This document shows positions 8,718 to 18,917 of a stretch of 64,000 nucleotides of DNA, one piece after another. The notes beneath the pieces are model-generated. The model was not told where the DNA came from. It saw nothing but the letters and a program-made list of their open reading frames with translations, and searched no databases. Numbering within the stretch: position 1 is the first letter of the stretch; every line of letters begins with the position of its first letter. The translations under genes and the position numbers were made by a program. Origin of the DNA: JAOXRU01 sp965247735 (GTDB taxonomy: Bacteria > Bacteroidota > Bacteroidia > Flavobacteriales > Flavobacteriaceae); the NCBI GenBank assembly GCA_965247735.1, contig CBDFHN010000002.1, positions 1,798,001 through 1,862,000 of the forward strand. The letters run 5' to 3'.

Positions 8718-8748
8718 CAAATTTAATGATTTGATTTTGAAGAACGAA
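8718..8748 (-). promoter_or_regulatory. putative ffh promoter
   Basis: On the minus strand TTCG (8745-8748) stands 19 nt before TAAATTTG (8718-8725). This fits the Bacteroidota TTTG-N19-TAnnTTTG pattern with one mismatch in the -33 box. The ffh ATG is 24 nt further on. Confidence 0.6.
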
Positions 8749-8839
8749 GTTTGAACGCATTAAAATATGAATTAAATCATATCAGCTATAATTAAATTGT
8801 ATATGAAGGGGAAAGTAAGGGAATAATGACTGTTAATGT

Positions 8840-8874
8840 CAAAAAAATAATGTCTCTATTTTTCCTAGACATTT
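8840..8874 (-). terminator. intrinsic terminator of the first LytTR operon
   Basis: AATGTCT (8849-8855) and AGACATT (8867-8873) form a stem. On the minus strand it is followed by a T-run. It abuts the stop codon of the regulator gene. Confidence 0.7.
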
Positions 8875-9638
8875 TAAAAAAAAGAAATATTAATTGATGA
8901 CAATTTTTCTTTTAGTTCTTTTATTTTTTCTCTAGAAACGGGAATATTATATTTAGTTGTAGCACTTTGTAAATAACAATTGCCTCTAATTCTATTGATC
9001 TTTTTTATATAATTTACATTTAAGATATAAGACCTATGTATTTTAAAAAAATGTTTAAAAGAAAGTAATTGTTCTATTTCCCCAATACCTTTTGTTACGG
9101 TTACGACAGTTCCATTGGTCATAAAAAACTCCGTATAAGATTGTCCTTTTACTGTCCCCAAATACATAATTTGGACAGGATCTATAACTTCAAACCCCTC
9201 TGTTGTATTGAAAACTAATTTCTTTTTAACTGCTTTAAATTTGCTTAAACTCTCCTTAAAATTTGTGCTATCAATATTCTTTAGGTATCTATTGATAGTA
9301 TCCTTTAATTCTTGACGCTCTAGTGGTTTTAATAGGTAATCGAAAGCAGCAAACTTAAAAGCTCTGTTCATATAATTATCAAAAGCAGTGGTAAACACAA
9401 CCTTTGGATTTATGGATAGATTTTGGATGACTTCTAATATTTCAAAAGACAAACGCCCATATAAGTTTATATCCAAAAAAACCAAATCTGGCTTATGGGC
9501 AGATATCACAGCTATTCCGTTTTCAATATCTGAAGCTGTTGCCACAATATTAAGCGTTTCAAAACCTTTAAGTAGATTGAGCATTAAATCTAAATCTTCC
9601 TTTTCATCCTCTATAACAATGGTTTTTATTACTTCCAT
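8874..9638 (-). CDS. LytTR-family response regulator (TCS 1)
   Basis: 254 aa. A receiver domain (about 1-125) has the acidic pair E10/D11, phospho-acceptor D56 (LVFLDINL), Thr in VVFTTAFD and the LKPL Lys. A LytTR DNA-binding domain follows (about 150-250; FFKIHRSYILNVNYIKKI, YNIPVSREKIKELKEKL). It is expected to be phosphorylated by the kinase encoded 17 nt upstream on the same strand, forming a two-gene operon. Targets are unknown; the neighbouring surface genes are the obvious candidates (inference). Confidence 0.93.
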   Translation of the reverse strand: MEVIKTIVIEDEKEDLDLMLNLLKGFETLNIVATASDIENGIAVISAHKPDLVFLDINLYGRLSFEILEVIQNLSINPKVVFTTAFDNYMNRAFKFAAFDYLLKPLERQELKDTINRYLKNIDSTNFKESLSKFKAVKKKLVFNTTEGFEVIDPVQIMYLGTVKGQSYTEFFMTNGTVVTVTKGIGEIEQLLSFKHFFKIHRSYILNVNYIKKINRIRGNCYLQSATTKYNIPVSREKIKELKEKLSSINISFF

Positions 9639-9655
9639 TTATTCCTAATTCCTTT

Positions 9656-12556
9656 TTAATTGAACTTTGTTTTTATATTGATAATTACCTGAGTTCCTTT
9701 TTTTCCTTTTTCATATAAATCTATGAATTTATAATCAATTGTTTTTATTGAGTTTTCATTATGAATCTTATAAATTTCTTCCATTATTTTTAATCCAGAA
9801 TGTGTTCCTCTTTGCCCTATTTTTTTCGCTGCTTTTATTCCTATTCCATTATCTTGTATGCTTATCATAATTCCGTTTGCAGATGATGAAATATCTATTT
9901 TTAATCGCCCTCCTTTTTTTAAGGGCTCCAATCCATGTTTTATCGCATTTTCAACATAGGTCTGTATTATCATTTGTGGTACTTGTATAGACATCCTAAC
10001 ATCAACACCAATAACAATTTCATAATCAAAACGGTCTGCAAATCTTATTTTTTGTATCTCTAAATAGTTCTTTACAAAATCTAACTCTTCTTGCAAGTCT
10101 TTATATGATTTTTTAGTATCAGTCAATGCTCTTCTCATCAGTTGAGATAATTTAACCACAAAATCATATGCTTTATTTTTATCTTCTTTATAAATAACCG
10201 ATCCTGCAGCTGAAGCAGCATTAAATAATAAATGTGGATATAACTGAGATTGTACTGCCTTCATTTGCAACTCATTTAATCGTTCTGATAACTCGGCCTT
10301 TTTCTTTCGCTGCCTAAAAACGTAATTCATACTTTGATAAACAATAAATATCGTTATTAAGAAAACTGCAATTTGAAACCAAAGTGTTTGCCAAAATGCT
10401 GGTTTTATCACAAAAGATTCTACTGTTCTAACACTTGTCCAAATGCCACTATTATTTTTGGATAGTAATTCAAACGAATAACTACCAGGATCTAAATTTG
10501 TATAGGTAACATTGCGATCTTCAGTTGTGAAAATCCATTTTTTATCATATCCCTTTAGCCGATATTTATAGGTTACCATATTAGGAGCAGAAAGACTGAT
10601 GCCTATATAATTAACTCTAATATTGTTATTATCATAGGTAAGTTCTTTGTTTACTGTTAACTTCTCCCAATTGCTATTATCTTTTGACGATTCTAACTTT
10701 GTAATATATGTGTACGGAGCCTTAGTGTTTTTGTTTAAATCAGACGTTTTAAACATTACAACATTTGTATTTGTAGGTACCCAAATTCTATCTTTACTAT
10801 CTTTAAATATACCATTTTGTCCAACTTCTTCTCCAAAAAAGCCATGAGATTGTGTATAATATGATACAAATGCTTCTGCATTTATTTCTCCTTTTTCTTC
10901 AGTTTTTTGATAATAGTGTTCATAAAATAGCTTTAAATCCAATATTCCAATTCCTCTTAATCCTCCATAAACCAAATGCTCATTGTCTGCCTCAACTATA
11001 GCGCTAATCATATGTTTTAACTCTGGGTGTTTTATGGTGATTATTCTCTTATAGTCATAGAAATAAAAATTACTTTTTGTCCCTATCCAAAGGTTCCCTT
11101 TATAGTCACTATATAATGTTAAGGCCTCTTTAATGCTTTCATTTTTATAAATAAGCTCTCCTGATTGGTTCAATCTTCCGAACATATCAATTGTCACAAA
11201 CCAAAGCTCTCCTTTTTTATTTTTAACCATTTTTAAAACGATCTCATTTTCTCCCTTTACAAAGCTTTTATTTTGCAAATAAGAAGCATCTTTATTTCTA
11301 ATAAAAAGTCCTTTATAGCTTCCAAAGAAAAGTTTTTTAGTGTATTTATCTTCAAAAACAGATAATACCGCTGCTATTTCTGGTAATTCTAAACTTGTGA
11401 AAATTTTGCCATCATAAACATCTACACCTTTATTGGTAGTAAAATAGTTGTTGCCATTACTCGCTCCTGTACCACCAAGAAAAAAATAACCACTTGTGAA
11501 TTTTTTTGGATATTCAATTATTTTTTGATCTTTTAAATAATGCAGATGATCATCACTATAAGAGGCAAACCATATGTTATGTTTTTTATCTTCCGTAATA
11601 GCCCAAACATAATTAGGCATACGATCCGCTGTAGTATAATTATAAAAAGGGACTAGTTTATACAATCCGTTTTCTGAAGCAACCCATATATTGCCTTCAC
11701 TATCTTGGGTAAAATCATTAATCTGATCAAAATAATTAATGGTTTTCTTTAACTGTCCATTTATCATAACATGGACAGGCATTTTTGCATCAAAATTGGT
11801 AGATGAAAAAACAATTGTACTATCATTTAATCGCTTTATCAACTGTATACTTTCCTTTATTTCTAAAATAGGTAAGGTATCTCTATTTGATAACTTATAA
11901 ACTACTGCATGTTTATTTTTTATTTTTACAGCTAATTCCGACTCATAATTTAACGTATACTTAAACCCTGTATAACTAGCCTCTTCTTCAAAAACTGTTT
12001 TAGTATAAGAATGCTGTTTTATAGTATCCTTGTTAGAAGCAGAAAAATATAATTTTTTATTATTTGTATCGAAACTTAAACCAGAAAGAGCTCCTTTATA
12101 ATTTGTATATAACAACTCATAAACTCCAGCTTTAAATTTTAATAATTGATTTTTGGTATAACCTTCTAACAACCAAATTTCGTTTTCATCTCCAAATACA
12201 ATTACATCCTTAAATAAATATTTTGCTGTTGTTGGATAATAAACAACAGTATCATTAATCAAGGAGGATAATCCACTTTGTGTGAGTATCCAAAGCACCC
12301 CGTTTTTATCCTCTTTTATATCAATTATTTGGCTATCTGGTAATCCATCTTCAACAAAATAGTTTTTAAACCTTATTCCATCGTATTTACTTAACCCATT
12401 TTTAGTTCCAATCCAAAGAAAACCTTTGCTGTCTTGAACAACCTTCATACATTGCATTTGAGGAAGCCCATCCTTTACCGTATATTTAATATAATTTGTT
12501 TGTCCAACCAAACCACAACTCAATAACAATAATAATAGTGTGGCGATTTTTTTCAT
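9656..12556 (-). CDS. beta-propeller sensor histidine kinase, LytS/His_kinase type (TCS 1)
   Basis: 966 aa from the ATG at 12556; an in-frame TTG lies one codon earlier. A signal peptide is followed by a large periplasmic region of two-component-regulator propeller repeats (GLPQMQCMKVVQDSKGFLWIGT; GNIWVASENGLYKL), a Y_Y_Y domain (about 645-720), one transmembrane helix (about 727-745), a His_kinase domain and an HATPase domain ending with IQDNGIGI and GLKIMEEIY. The phospho-acceptor box reads QLYPHLLFN rather than the usual Q.NPHFLFN. Partner of the LytTR regulator that follows. Confidence 0.92.
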   Translation of the reverse strand: MKKIATLLLLLLSCGLVGQTNYIKYTVKDGLPQMQCMKVVQDSKGFLWIGTKNGLSKYDGIRFKNYFVEDGLPDSQIIDIKEDKNGVLWILTQSGLSSLINDTVVYYPTTAKYLFKDVIVFGDENEIWLLEGYTKNQLLKFKAGVYELLYTNYKGALSGLSFDTNNKKLYFSASNKDTIKQHSYTKTVFEEEASYTGFKYTLNYESELAVKIKNKHAVVYKLSNRDTLPILEIKESIQLIKRLNDSTIVFSSTNFDAKMPVHVMINGQLKKTINYFDQINDFTQDSEGNIWVASENGLYKLVPFYNYTTADRMPNYVWAITEDKKHNIWFASYSDDHLHYLKDQKIIEYPKKFTSGYFFLGGTGASNGNNYFTTNKGVDVYDGKIFTSLELPEIAAVLSVFEDKYTKKLFFGSYKGLFIRNKDASYLQNKSFVKGENEIVLKMVKNKKGELWFVTIDMFGRLNQSGELIYKNESIKEALTLYSDYKGNLWIGTKSNFYFYDYKRIITIKHPELKHMISAIVEADNEHLVYGGLRGIGILDLKLFYEHYYQKTEEKGEINAEAFVSYYTQSHGFFGEEVGQNGIFKDSKDRIWVPTNTNVVMFKTSDLNKNTKAPYTYITKLESSKDNSNWEKLTVNKELTYDNNNIRVNYIGISLSAPNMVTYKYRLKGYDKKWIFTTEDRNVTYTNLDPGSYSFELLSKNNSGIWTSVRTVESFVIKPAFWQTLWFQIAVFLITIFIVYQSMNYVFRQRKKKAELSERLNELQMKAVQSQLYPHLLFNAASAAGSVIYKEDKNKAYDFVVKLSQLMRRALTDTKKSYKDLQEELDFVKNYLEIQKIRFADRFDYEIVIGVDVRMSIQVPQMIIQTYVENAIKHGLEPLKKGGRLKIDISSSANGIMISIQDNGIGIKAAKKIGQRGTHSGLKIMEEIYKIHNENSIKTIDYKFIDLYEKGKKGTQVIINIKTKFN

Positions 12557-12568
12557 CAAAACTTAAGT

Positions 12569-12586
12569 TTAGTATCGTGATACTAA
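12569..12586. promoter_or_regulatory. 18-bp dyad in the TCS 1 leader
   Basis: TTAGTATC and GATACTAA are perfect inverted arms around a 2-nt centre. The dyad ends 12 nt before the kinase ATG. Its size and position suggest a protein-binding operator; a short 5' hairpin is the alternative. Confidence 0.5.
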
Positions 12587-12624
12587 CGAATATAGTAATA
12601 AAATAAGTTTATTGTAAATAGATA

Positions 12625-12656
12625 CAGATGGTAATCAAGTTTTGACATACCATCTG
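12625..12656. terminator. 9-nt inverted repeat after the PEGA gene, probable terminator
   Basis: CAGATGGTA (12625-12633) and TACCATCTG (12648-12656) pair perfectly. The T-rich run is better on the plus strand than on the minus strand. It lies 25 nt past the PEGA stop codon, between that gene and TCS 1. Confidence 0.55.
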
Positions 12657-12680
12657 TTTTCTGTTTTGTTTATTCTAATG

Positions 12681-13394
12681 TTACAATCTTGTTTGCAATT
12701 CCGAAATTAAGTTCTTGTATTTCCTAAGTATTCTGTCCCATTCCTCAAAATTTTCATCTTTTTTGACACTTGCACCACTGTAATCAGCAATTTCGCTTAC
12801 TAGTTTTATTTTATATTTTAAAGGGGAACTACTCGACTCTCTTAAAATTACTCTCGTACGAATTGTAGCTTGCTTAAAACTTTTTACTGTCCATGAAGTT
12901 CTTAAATACCCAGTATCTCTATCCGTAATTTCTACAACATCAAAATAACTTGTCACAATTTGACTTAGTAGTTTCCATGCTTTCTTCTCATCATTTGATG
13001 ATGCAACTTCTACATCTACATTTGCCAAGTCTGTTTGTACTGAGGAATCGAATGCATCATCTTTTTTTAACTCGGCATGATACGTTTTAGGAGGTTTTGC
13101 ACTGTTCTTTTTATTACAAAAAACTATTTTATGGCTTAGAAAACCTACTTTTTTTACTCTAACCGTTACACAGCTGTTTTTTAAAATTATTACTTCCACT
13201 TCTCCACTTCCCATTAACTTACCATCTATAAAGATCTCCGCATCTTGTTCTGAGCTACTTAAAAAGACTTTCTTTTTCCCTAAAAATTGACTATCATTCG
13301 TTTCTGTTTTTAATGTCGCAGCTGAAGCTACAGTAATGGTTGTTATTAACACTAAAGCTGTTAATTTCCAGGTATTTTTTAATTGTATCATCAT
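12681..13394 (-). CDS. secreted PEGA-domain protein
   Basis: 237 aa with an N-terminal signal peptide (hydrophobic core LTALVLITTITVASA). A PEGA-like module follows at about residues 42-112, where an FIDGKLMGSGEV-type turn and VRVKKVGFLSHKIV give the usual beta-sandwich. The C-terminal 100 residues form an alpha/beta region without a known family. PEGA domains are extracytoplasmic and associated with surface layers. Two ATG codons (13394, 13391) are possible. It stands alone between TCS 1 and TCS 2, so either system might control it (inference). Confidence 0.75.
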   Translation of the reverse strand: MMIQLKNTWKLTALVLITTITVASAATLKTETNDSQFLGKKKVFLSSSEQDAEIFIDGKLMGSGEVEVIILKNSCVTVRVKKVGFLSHKIVFCNKKNSAKPPKTYHAELKKDDAFDSSVQTDLANVDVEVASSNDEKKAWKLLSQIVTSYFDVVEITDRDTGYLRTSWTVKSFKQATIRTRVILRESSSSPLKYKIKLVSEIADYSGASVKKDENFEEWDRILRKYKNLISELQTRL

Positions 13395-13535
13395 ATTATT
13401 TTTAAGGTTAACTTGGGACTTCTGATTTAATTTTTAATGCAAAACTAATTAAGAAGATTACCAATTACCTAAAAACGATGCTTGTACTGCCTGAAAAGCC
13501 CTTTTTGAAGCGTGAAAATGAAAAAACTGAATTAT

Positions 13536-14276
13536 TTAAGAAGAAATAAGTGTTAAGAAATCTTTTTTATAGGTTTTAGAAACGGGTACTTTATTGCCAT
13601 TTTCTAAAATAACATAACCCTCATTTAAATACGAATTGACTTTACTTATATTAATGATATGAGATTTATGACACTTAAAAAACGTATTGCAAAGCATTTT
13701 TTCGAACTTCCCAATATTGTAAGAACTCATTATTGTAGTTCGGTTTTGCAAATGAATTTTAGTATAACCATCATCTCCTTCCAAATGAATAACATCGTCT
13801 ATTTCATAAAAAGACAAGCCTGTATGTGTTGGTATTGTAATTTTTGACGGAGTACTATTCTCTACAATTAACCGATCTAACAAAAGAGCATTTTTTGCAT
13901 TTGCCTGTTTTTCTTCAACACATTTAAGAGCATTAGTAACTGTTATATTTAATTCATCATTATCTATTGGTTTTACGATATAACCAATAGCACAATGCTT
14001 AAAAGCTTCTATGGCATACTCACTATATGCAGTAACAAAAATGATTTCTGTTTCTAAGGAATTTAAAGCTGCAAGTACATCAAACCCACTTAAAACAGGC
14101 ATTTCTACATCTAAAAACAATATATCTGACTTGTTTTCATTTATAAAGACAATTGCTTCTTTAGGATTCTGAAACGTGTTTACGATAGTTATTTCTGGGA
14201 AAAAGCGTTGAATCTTCAACTCCAAACTCTTCAATGCCTTTTCTTCATCATCAACAATAATAGCGCTAATATTCAT
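13536..14276 (-). CDS. LytTR-family response regulator (TCS 2)
   Basis: 246 aa. The receiver has D9/D10 (IIVDDEE), phospho-acceptor D56 (ILFLDVEMP), Thr in IFVTAYS and the VKP Lys. The C-terminal LytTR domain includes FFKCHKSHIINISKVNSYL and NKVPVSKTYKKDFL. Its start lies inside the end of the kinase gene (11-nt overlap), so the pair is translationally coupled and the kinase is its partner. Close in sequence pattern to the TCS 1 regulator but clearly distinct. Confidence 0.94.
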   Translation of the reverse strand: MNISAIIVDDEEKALKSLELKIQRFFPEITIVNTFQNPKEAIVFINENKSDILFLDVEMPVLSGFDVLAALNSLETEIIFVTAYSEYAIEAFKHCAIGYIVKPIDNDELNITVTNALKCVEEKQANAKNALLLDRLIVENSTPSKITIPTHTGLSFYEIDDVIHLEGDDGYTKIHLQNRTTIMSSYNIGKFEKMLCNTFFKCHKSHIINISKVNSYLNEGYVILENGNKVPVSKTYKKDFLTLISS

Positions 14277-17121
14277 CTCTATTCTTTTTAAAGGTTAAGG
14301 TTACAACTGTTCCTCTCTCTTCACTTTCTGAAAGGTATTTTGTTTCTTGTGTTATTTCCCATAATTTAGATTCATTAATTAAACGAATTCTATCTGCAAT
14401 CATAACTGTTGATTTGGATTGGTGTTTTTTTAATGATTTTGCATGTATCTCTTTTGATTTTTTAATTCCTACCCCATCATCCTGTATTATAATTTTATAG
14501 GAATCAGAATCGATATAATCAAAAGTAACTACTATTAATCCTTTTTGATTACTATGAAATATCCCATGATTAACGGCATTTTCTACAATAGGTTGTATTA
14601 ACATGCTTGGAATATGAGTTCTTAAGTTTATTTTAGGGTCAACCAAAAATTGATACTTAAAATCTTTACCGAAGCGCATTTTCTCAATCTCCAAATACCC
14701 TTTTAATAATTTTATTTCTTCGTTTAGTGTAATTGTTTTTTTACTTGAAAAATCAAAAATCATTCGGATCAATCTCGCAAATTTCACCAAATATTTCTCC
14801 GATAAATCAATTTCATTTTTAGTGATGTAATATTGTATAGAATTTAATGAATTGAAAACAAAATGTGGATTCATTTGGGATCGCAATGCATATAACTCTT
14901 GCTCTACCATTTTTTGTTGCGCTTCTACCTTTTTTCTTGTTTTTTTCTGAAACTTTGTTCTCCTCCATTGTACTATTAAAACAAAAACGATAAATCCAAG
15001 GGCTATAAAAGCAATACGAAACCATAACATTTGATACCATAATGGAGTAATTGTAAATGTTATTTCTTTAAAAACCTGTTCTTTCTTTACCTTTAAGGTA
15101 TACAATTCTGGCTTAAGATTAGAAAAGTGTAATGTTATAGAATTTGTAGTCACCCATTCTTTCTGAATTGGCATCAATTGATATTGGTAACTTAATTTTT
15201 CTTTGTTTTCAGAAAAATCGATACTAGAAATAGTAAAAGTAGCATTACTCTCTCCTTTATAAGTAAAACTATTTTTAGTTTTTTCAATTACTTTTCCGCC
15301 ATAAGTACCCTTTTCGATATAAATATCTTCAAACTGATTTAAAAACTGCTGGGCTTTGGGTACAATAGCAATACCTTGATTGGTACTAACTATGAGATCG
15401 TCTTTTATAACAATAACATCATTAATATTATTAGAAGGTAGTCCATTATTAATGTCATATATTTTATCAAACGTATATGCTCCTTTATCATATTTATATT
15501 TTAAAACACCCGAAGTAGTAGCCAACCAAACAGTCTTACTTTCTTGCTCTACAAACGCTTTCTGTACCGTTAAAAACTCGGTTCCTTCTAGTAATGATAT
15601 TTTGTTGAAATCTGTAAAATATGTTCCAAATCCATCTGTATTTATCAAAAAGTTTGAGTCAGAAATTTTGGTAAGAGATAGTACTGGTTTATGAAATAGT
15701 TGTCCATTAAACTTGATTTTAAGAATGCTATCATTCCTAAACTCTTTTACTCCTCTACTTGACCCTATTAATAACCGATCGTCAAGAACAAGTAAGTCAG
15801 TAATTCCTTGATGCATATAGATTTTTTTTATGCTCAATGCTTCTGGATAAATTTTGTGAATACCAAACGAAAATCGCCCAATTAAATCTTCTTTGAAATA
15901 GACGAATTCTGATGCTACATATCCCATAAGACCATAATCAGCTTTATAGCTTACAACTTTTTTGTTTTTGTTTTTTATTAAAATAATTTTATTTCTTGTA
16001 AGAAAATACGATGTGTTTAGACTATCTATTTTTGTTGCATTAAAAACAAACTCTTCAACTTTTACAAAGGGGTTAAATTTCTTTGTTAAAGTATCATATT
16101 TATAGAAGCCTTTATTATATACCCCAGCAATAATTTCATCATCTAGCATATTAAGCGCTCCTACTTTTTCATTCTCTAAACTGTACTTTATATGCTGTTT
16201 TACATTTGGCAGTTTGTAGATTCCATTAGAGAATGTTGCCAACCAAATATTATCCTTACGATCTACAAGTGCATAATGCGCTCCTAACCTTTTAGGGAAA
16301 AAAAATGGCTTTTTAACATTAAATTCCGTATCAAAAAAACCAACAAAACCTGTTCCTGTTATTTGAAATTCATTATTTACTATATTTATCCTAGCATACT
16401 TTACCTTCTCTATACCTATTTGATTCTTAAAGCTATAAGTTTTAAAACTTAAGGTGTTTAGGTTTAATACTGCATATCTTTTATCACTAACCCAAAAATA
16501 CAAGCTATCTGTTAATTGTCTTCTAGTGTGTGAATTGTTAACAATTGGTACATAAAAACTCTTTACTATATTAAAATTCTTATTATAAATATTAATGGAA
16601 CTGTCATTAGTGGAATGACGTATGTAATCAATTTTTTTATGATGTACTTTTGTTTCATACCTACCACGAATATCTTTTTTCCATTTGTTGTTTTCTAACC
16701 GATACCCGTTTTCTGTTCCTGTTGGAAATATTTCATCACCTACTTGGCTTGTAAAAATAGGGCTCATGATACGTTCTTCATCTTCTGCTGAAAAAACATG
16801 AATACTATCTTTTTTTATATAGCCCAATTTAGATGATTTAGCCATAAACCATATTTTACTATCTGATGTAACAAAAGCATCCCAAACATCATTAATTGGC
16901 AGTCCATTTTTAGTAGTAAAGGTCTGCATGGTATTACCATTATACTTTACCATTCCTTTGTCTGTTAAAAACCAAACAAACCCCTCGTTATCTTGTAGAA
17001 TCTTATATACGTGGTTACTGGGCAAACCATCTTTAGTTGTATAATTGGTATATTCTTGGGTAAATGCAAAACTCCATAGCAGTATAAAAAAAAGAGAAAC
17101 ATGGAGTTTTACACAATTCAT
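14266..17121 (-). CDS. beta-propeller sensor histidine kinase, His_kinase type (TCS 2)
   Basis: 951 aa with signal peptide, propeller repeats (KDGLPSNHVYKILQDNEGFVWFLT near the N-terminus), a Y_Y_Y domain at about 630-690, a transmembrane helix at about 700-720, a coiled linker, and a His_kinase domain with the canonical box QMNPHFVFNSLNSI near residue 750. The HATPase domain ends the protein (IIQDDGVGIKKS). It overlaps its response regulator gene by 11 nt. The architecture is that of TCS 1, but the phospho-acceptor box is normal. Confidence 0.94.
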   Translation of the reverse strand: MNCVKLHVSLFFILLWSFAFTQEYTNYTTKDGLPSNHVYKILQDNEGFVWFLTDKGMVKYNGNTMQTFTTKNGLPINDVWDAFVTSDSKIWFMAKSSKLGYIKKDSIHVFSAEDEERIMSPIFTSQVGDEIFPTGTENGYRLENNKWKKDIRGRYETKVHHKKIDYIRHSTNDSSINIYNKNFNIVKSFYVPIVNNSHTRRQLTDSLYFWVSDKRYAVLNLNTLSFKTYSFKNQIGIEKVKYARINIVNNEFQITGTGFVGFFDTEFNVKKPFFFPKRLGAHYALVDRKDNIWLATFSNGIYKLPNVKQHIKYSLENEKVGALNMLDDEIIAGVYNKGFYKYDTLTKKFNPFVKVEEFVFNATKIDSLNTSYFLTRNKIILIKNKNKKVVSYKADYGLMGYVASEFVYFKEDLIGRFSFGIHKIYPEALSIKKIYMHQGITDLLVLDDRLLIGSSRGVKEFRNDSILKIKFNGQLFHKPVLSLTKISDSNFLINTDGFGTYFTDFNKISLLEGTEFLTVQKAFVEQESKTVWLATTSGVLKYKYDKGAYTFDKIYDINNGLPSNNINDVIVIKDDLIVSTNQGIAIVPKAQQFLNQFEDIYIEKGTYGGKVIEKTKNSFTYKGESNATFTISSIDFSENKEKLSYQYQLMPIQKEWVTTNSITLHFSNLKPELYTLKVKKEQVFKEITFTITPLWYQMLWFRIAFIALGFIVFVLIVQWRRTKFQKKTRKKVEAQQKMVEQELYALRSQMNPHFVFNSLNSIQYYITKNEIDLSEKYLVKFARLIRMIFDFSSKKTITLNEEIKLLKGYLEIEKMRFGKDFKYQFLVDPKINLRTHIPSMLIQPIVENAVNHGIFHSNQKGLIVVTFDYIDSDSYKIIIQDDGVGIKKSKEIHAKSLKKHQSKSTVMIADRIRLINESKLWEITQETKYLSESEERGTVVTLTFKKNRDEY

Positions 17122-17292
17122 TTATTATTTTATTAAAACATAAAGATACTTATTTTGCTATTTTAACACTCATGCTCTGTAAAAAAGCGTTAATAACATA
17201 AGTTCAATAGTATTAGATGACTGAATCTCGATACAATTTCCTATCGAAAATCACTCGATTTGACAGTATAGATCTCTTAGCACTAATTCAGA

Positions 17293-18855
17293 TTAATACT
17301 TATCTTTTACTTTTAAAGATGGAGCTTTCTTTTTTTTCAAAACACTTCCTTTCTTCAAAATTGCATTCTTTTTTACTCCCATATTCATCTTTACAAGCTT
17401 TATTTTATTACAAGGATGATTTTTAATACTGCCTATTGCTGGGTTTACAATTATCATTCGTTTTATTAGTGCATCATAATATGCAACATCTTTAATCTTG
17501 CACTTTTCACCTGCTCTAATACCGTTTACATCCTTAATACTTACAGTATTCATTGATTTAACGGCAACGTTTGTACTCATATAACAATCATATCGAACTC
17601 GTTCTTTATTAGGTTTATTTGACACCGAATTCAGTTCTTGTTCAGCAGACAATTCATTATAACTTCCAATGATATCTACACCTTTGCTTTGAATTAAATC
17701 CAATTGACTACTAGTCAAATATTCAACCTCAGCAAACAACTCTATAATCGCTGCGGAGTTAGACACATACATTGGAATATAAGAATCACTAGAAGGATCG
17801 TTAGCAGCACAATAATCAGGATTGTCTTTTTGAAGGTGCAATGGTCCAATTTTAGCTGCTATATTCTGATTTACCTCCAAGCAACTAGGCCAACTTATAC
17901 AAGGATAGGGATTCTGCTTAGGTCTAAAATTCGGGAAATCTATTTTTGGTCTAATGATTAGTTGTAAATCATCAAAGTCATCATCAACTACAATTAAATC
18001 TAGCTTGTAATTAGTACTAATCTCTAACTTTTTAAATACAAATTTTCTTTGATCTTCCCAATTGCTAGTTCCTGAACTAATAATAGTATTCCGAATATTT
18101 CTGTAATTAATAATCCCAAGATTATTCATTGTTGTTACCCAATTTGAAGTAAGTCCATCAATATCGTCAAAACTATTTCCAAATCCATTTCCTTGTCCCT
18201 TCCAAAGTCTTATGGCATCATAAGTATCAAGCCCTGGATTGTTCATTGTTAATTCTGTTATAGAAACTCTAGGAGCTCCCACACCAATACTGGCACCATA
18301 ATCGGGACCACTACCCGACCCTCCTGTATTACATACAAGTTTATCTTGGCAACCTGATGGTATGACAACCCCATTAGCATTTGCTTCTAACTTCCTTTTA
18401 TAAAATGTTAAAACATCTTGAATAGTTACTAAATCGACTAGACTTACCCTAACACTTCCAACCCAAGTAACTATACCTGCTGCCCAAGAATTCCTGTTCC
18501 GTTTTTTTATATTGTAATAAGGTGTTCTGGGTTCTACATAATACCCATCATTTAAACAAATTTGAAAACGTTGATCGGGTGCTACAAAACGTGTGTACTC
18601 TTCTCCAATTCCATTAAAAGGCCTAAAACTAGTAACAGAAATGGTATTGTAACTTAAGAACATATGTCCTCTAAAATTAACAGAACAGGTTCCGTCTACA
18701 TAGTTATATATGAGTATAGAATATCCACCTCTATCACATTTAAAGCCTTTTGAATTATAAATACGTTTTCCATTATGAGTATCTAAAGCTTTATTTTGTG
18801 CATAAAAATTTGCTTGTACAAGTATGATTACTAAATAAAAAATTGCCTTTTTCAT
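17293..18855 (-). CDS. secreted protein of unknown family, 520 aa
   Basis: A signal peptide (MKKAIFYLVIILVQANFYAQ) is followed by a Gly/Asn-rich mature protein with about a dozen Cys, consistent with export. No known domain was recognised. The last 35 residues are strikingly basic and Lys-rich (KKNAILKKGSVLKKKKAP), unlike the rest, and no T9SS sorting domain is seen. It is the last gene of the minus-strand surface gene run and is followed by TCS 2. It may interact with negatively charged surface polymers (speculation). Confidence 0.7.
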   Translation of the reverse strand: MKKAIFYLVIILVQANFYAQNKALDTHNGKRIYNSKGFKCDRGGYSILIYNYVDGTCSVNFRGHMFLSYNTISVTSFRPFNGIGEEYTRFVAPDQRFQICLNDGYYVEPRTPYYNIKKRNRNSWAAGIVTWVGSVRVSLVDLVTIQDVLTFYKRKLEANANGVVIPSGCQDKLVCNTGGSGSGPDYGASIGVGAPRVSITELTMNNPGLDTYDAIRLWKGQGNGFGNSFDDIDGLTSNWVTTMNNLGIINYRNIRNTIISSGTSNWEDQRKFVFKKLEISTNYKLDLIVVDDDFDDLQLIIRPKIDFPNFRPKQNPYPCISWPSCLEVNQNIAAKIGPLHLQKDNPDYCAANDPSSDSYIPMYVSNSAAIIELFAEVEYLTSSQLDLIQSKGVDIIGSYNELSAEQELNSVSNKPNKERVRYDCYMSTNVAVKSMNTVSIKDVNGIRAGEKCKIKDVAYYDALIKRMIIVNPAIGSIKNHPCNKIKLVKMNMGVKKNAILKKGSVLKKKKAPSLKVKDKY

Positions 18856-18917
18856 AATTCTCAGTTTTTGTTAGCTTACTCTTTTAATGGATTTTCTGCA
18901 TCCTCCTTTTCTATATT

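Noticed and set aside
17161..17220. Possible fourth copy of the AGCATG element upstream of the TCS 2 kinase
   Set aside because: Only one CATGCT (17171-17176) and a loose GCGTTAATA are present; there is no second box at 46 nt and the distance to the start codon is about 49 nt instead of 30-31.
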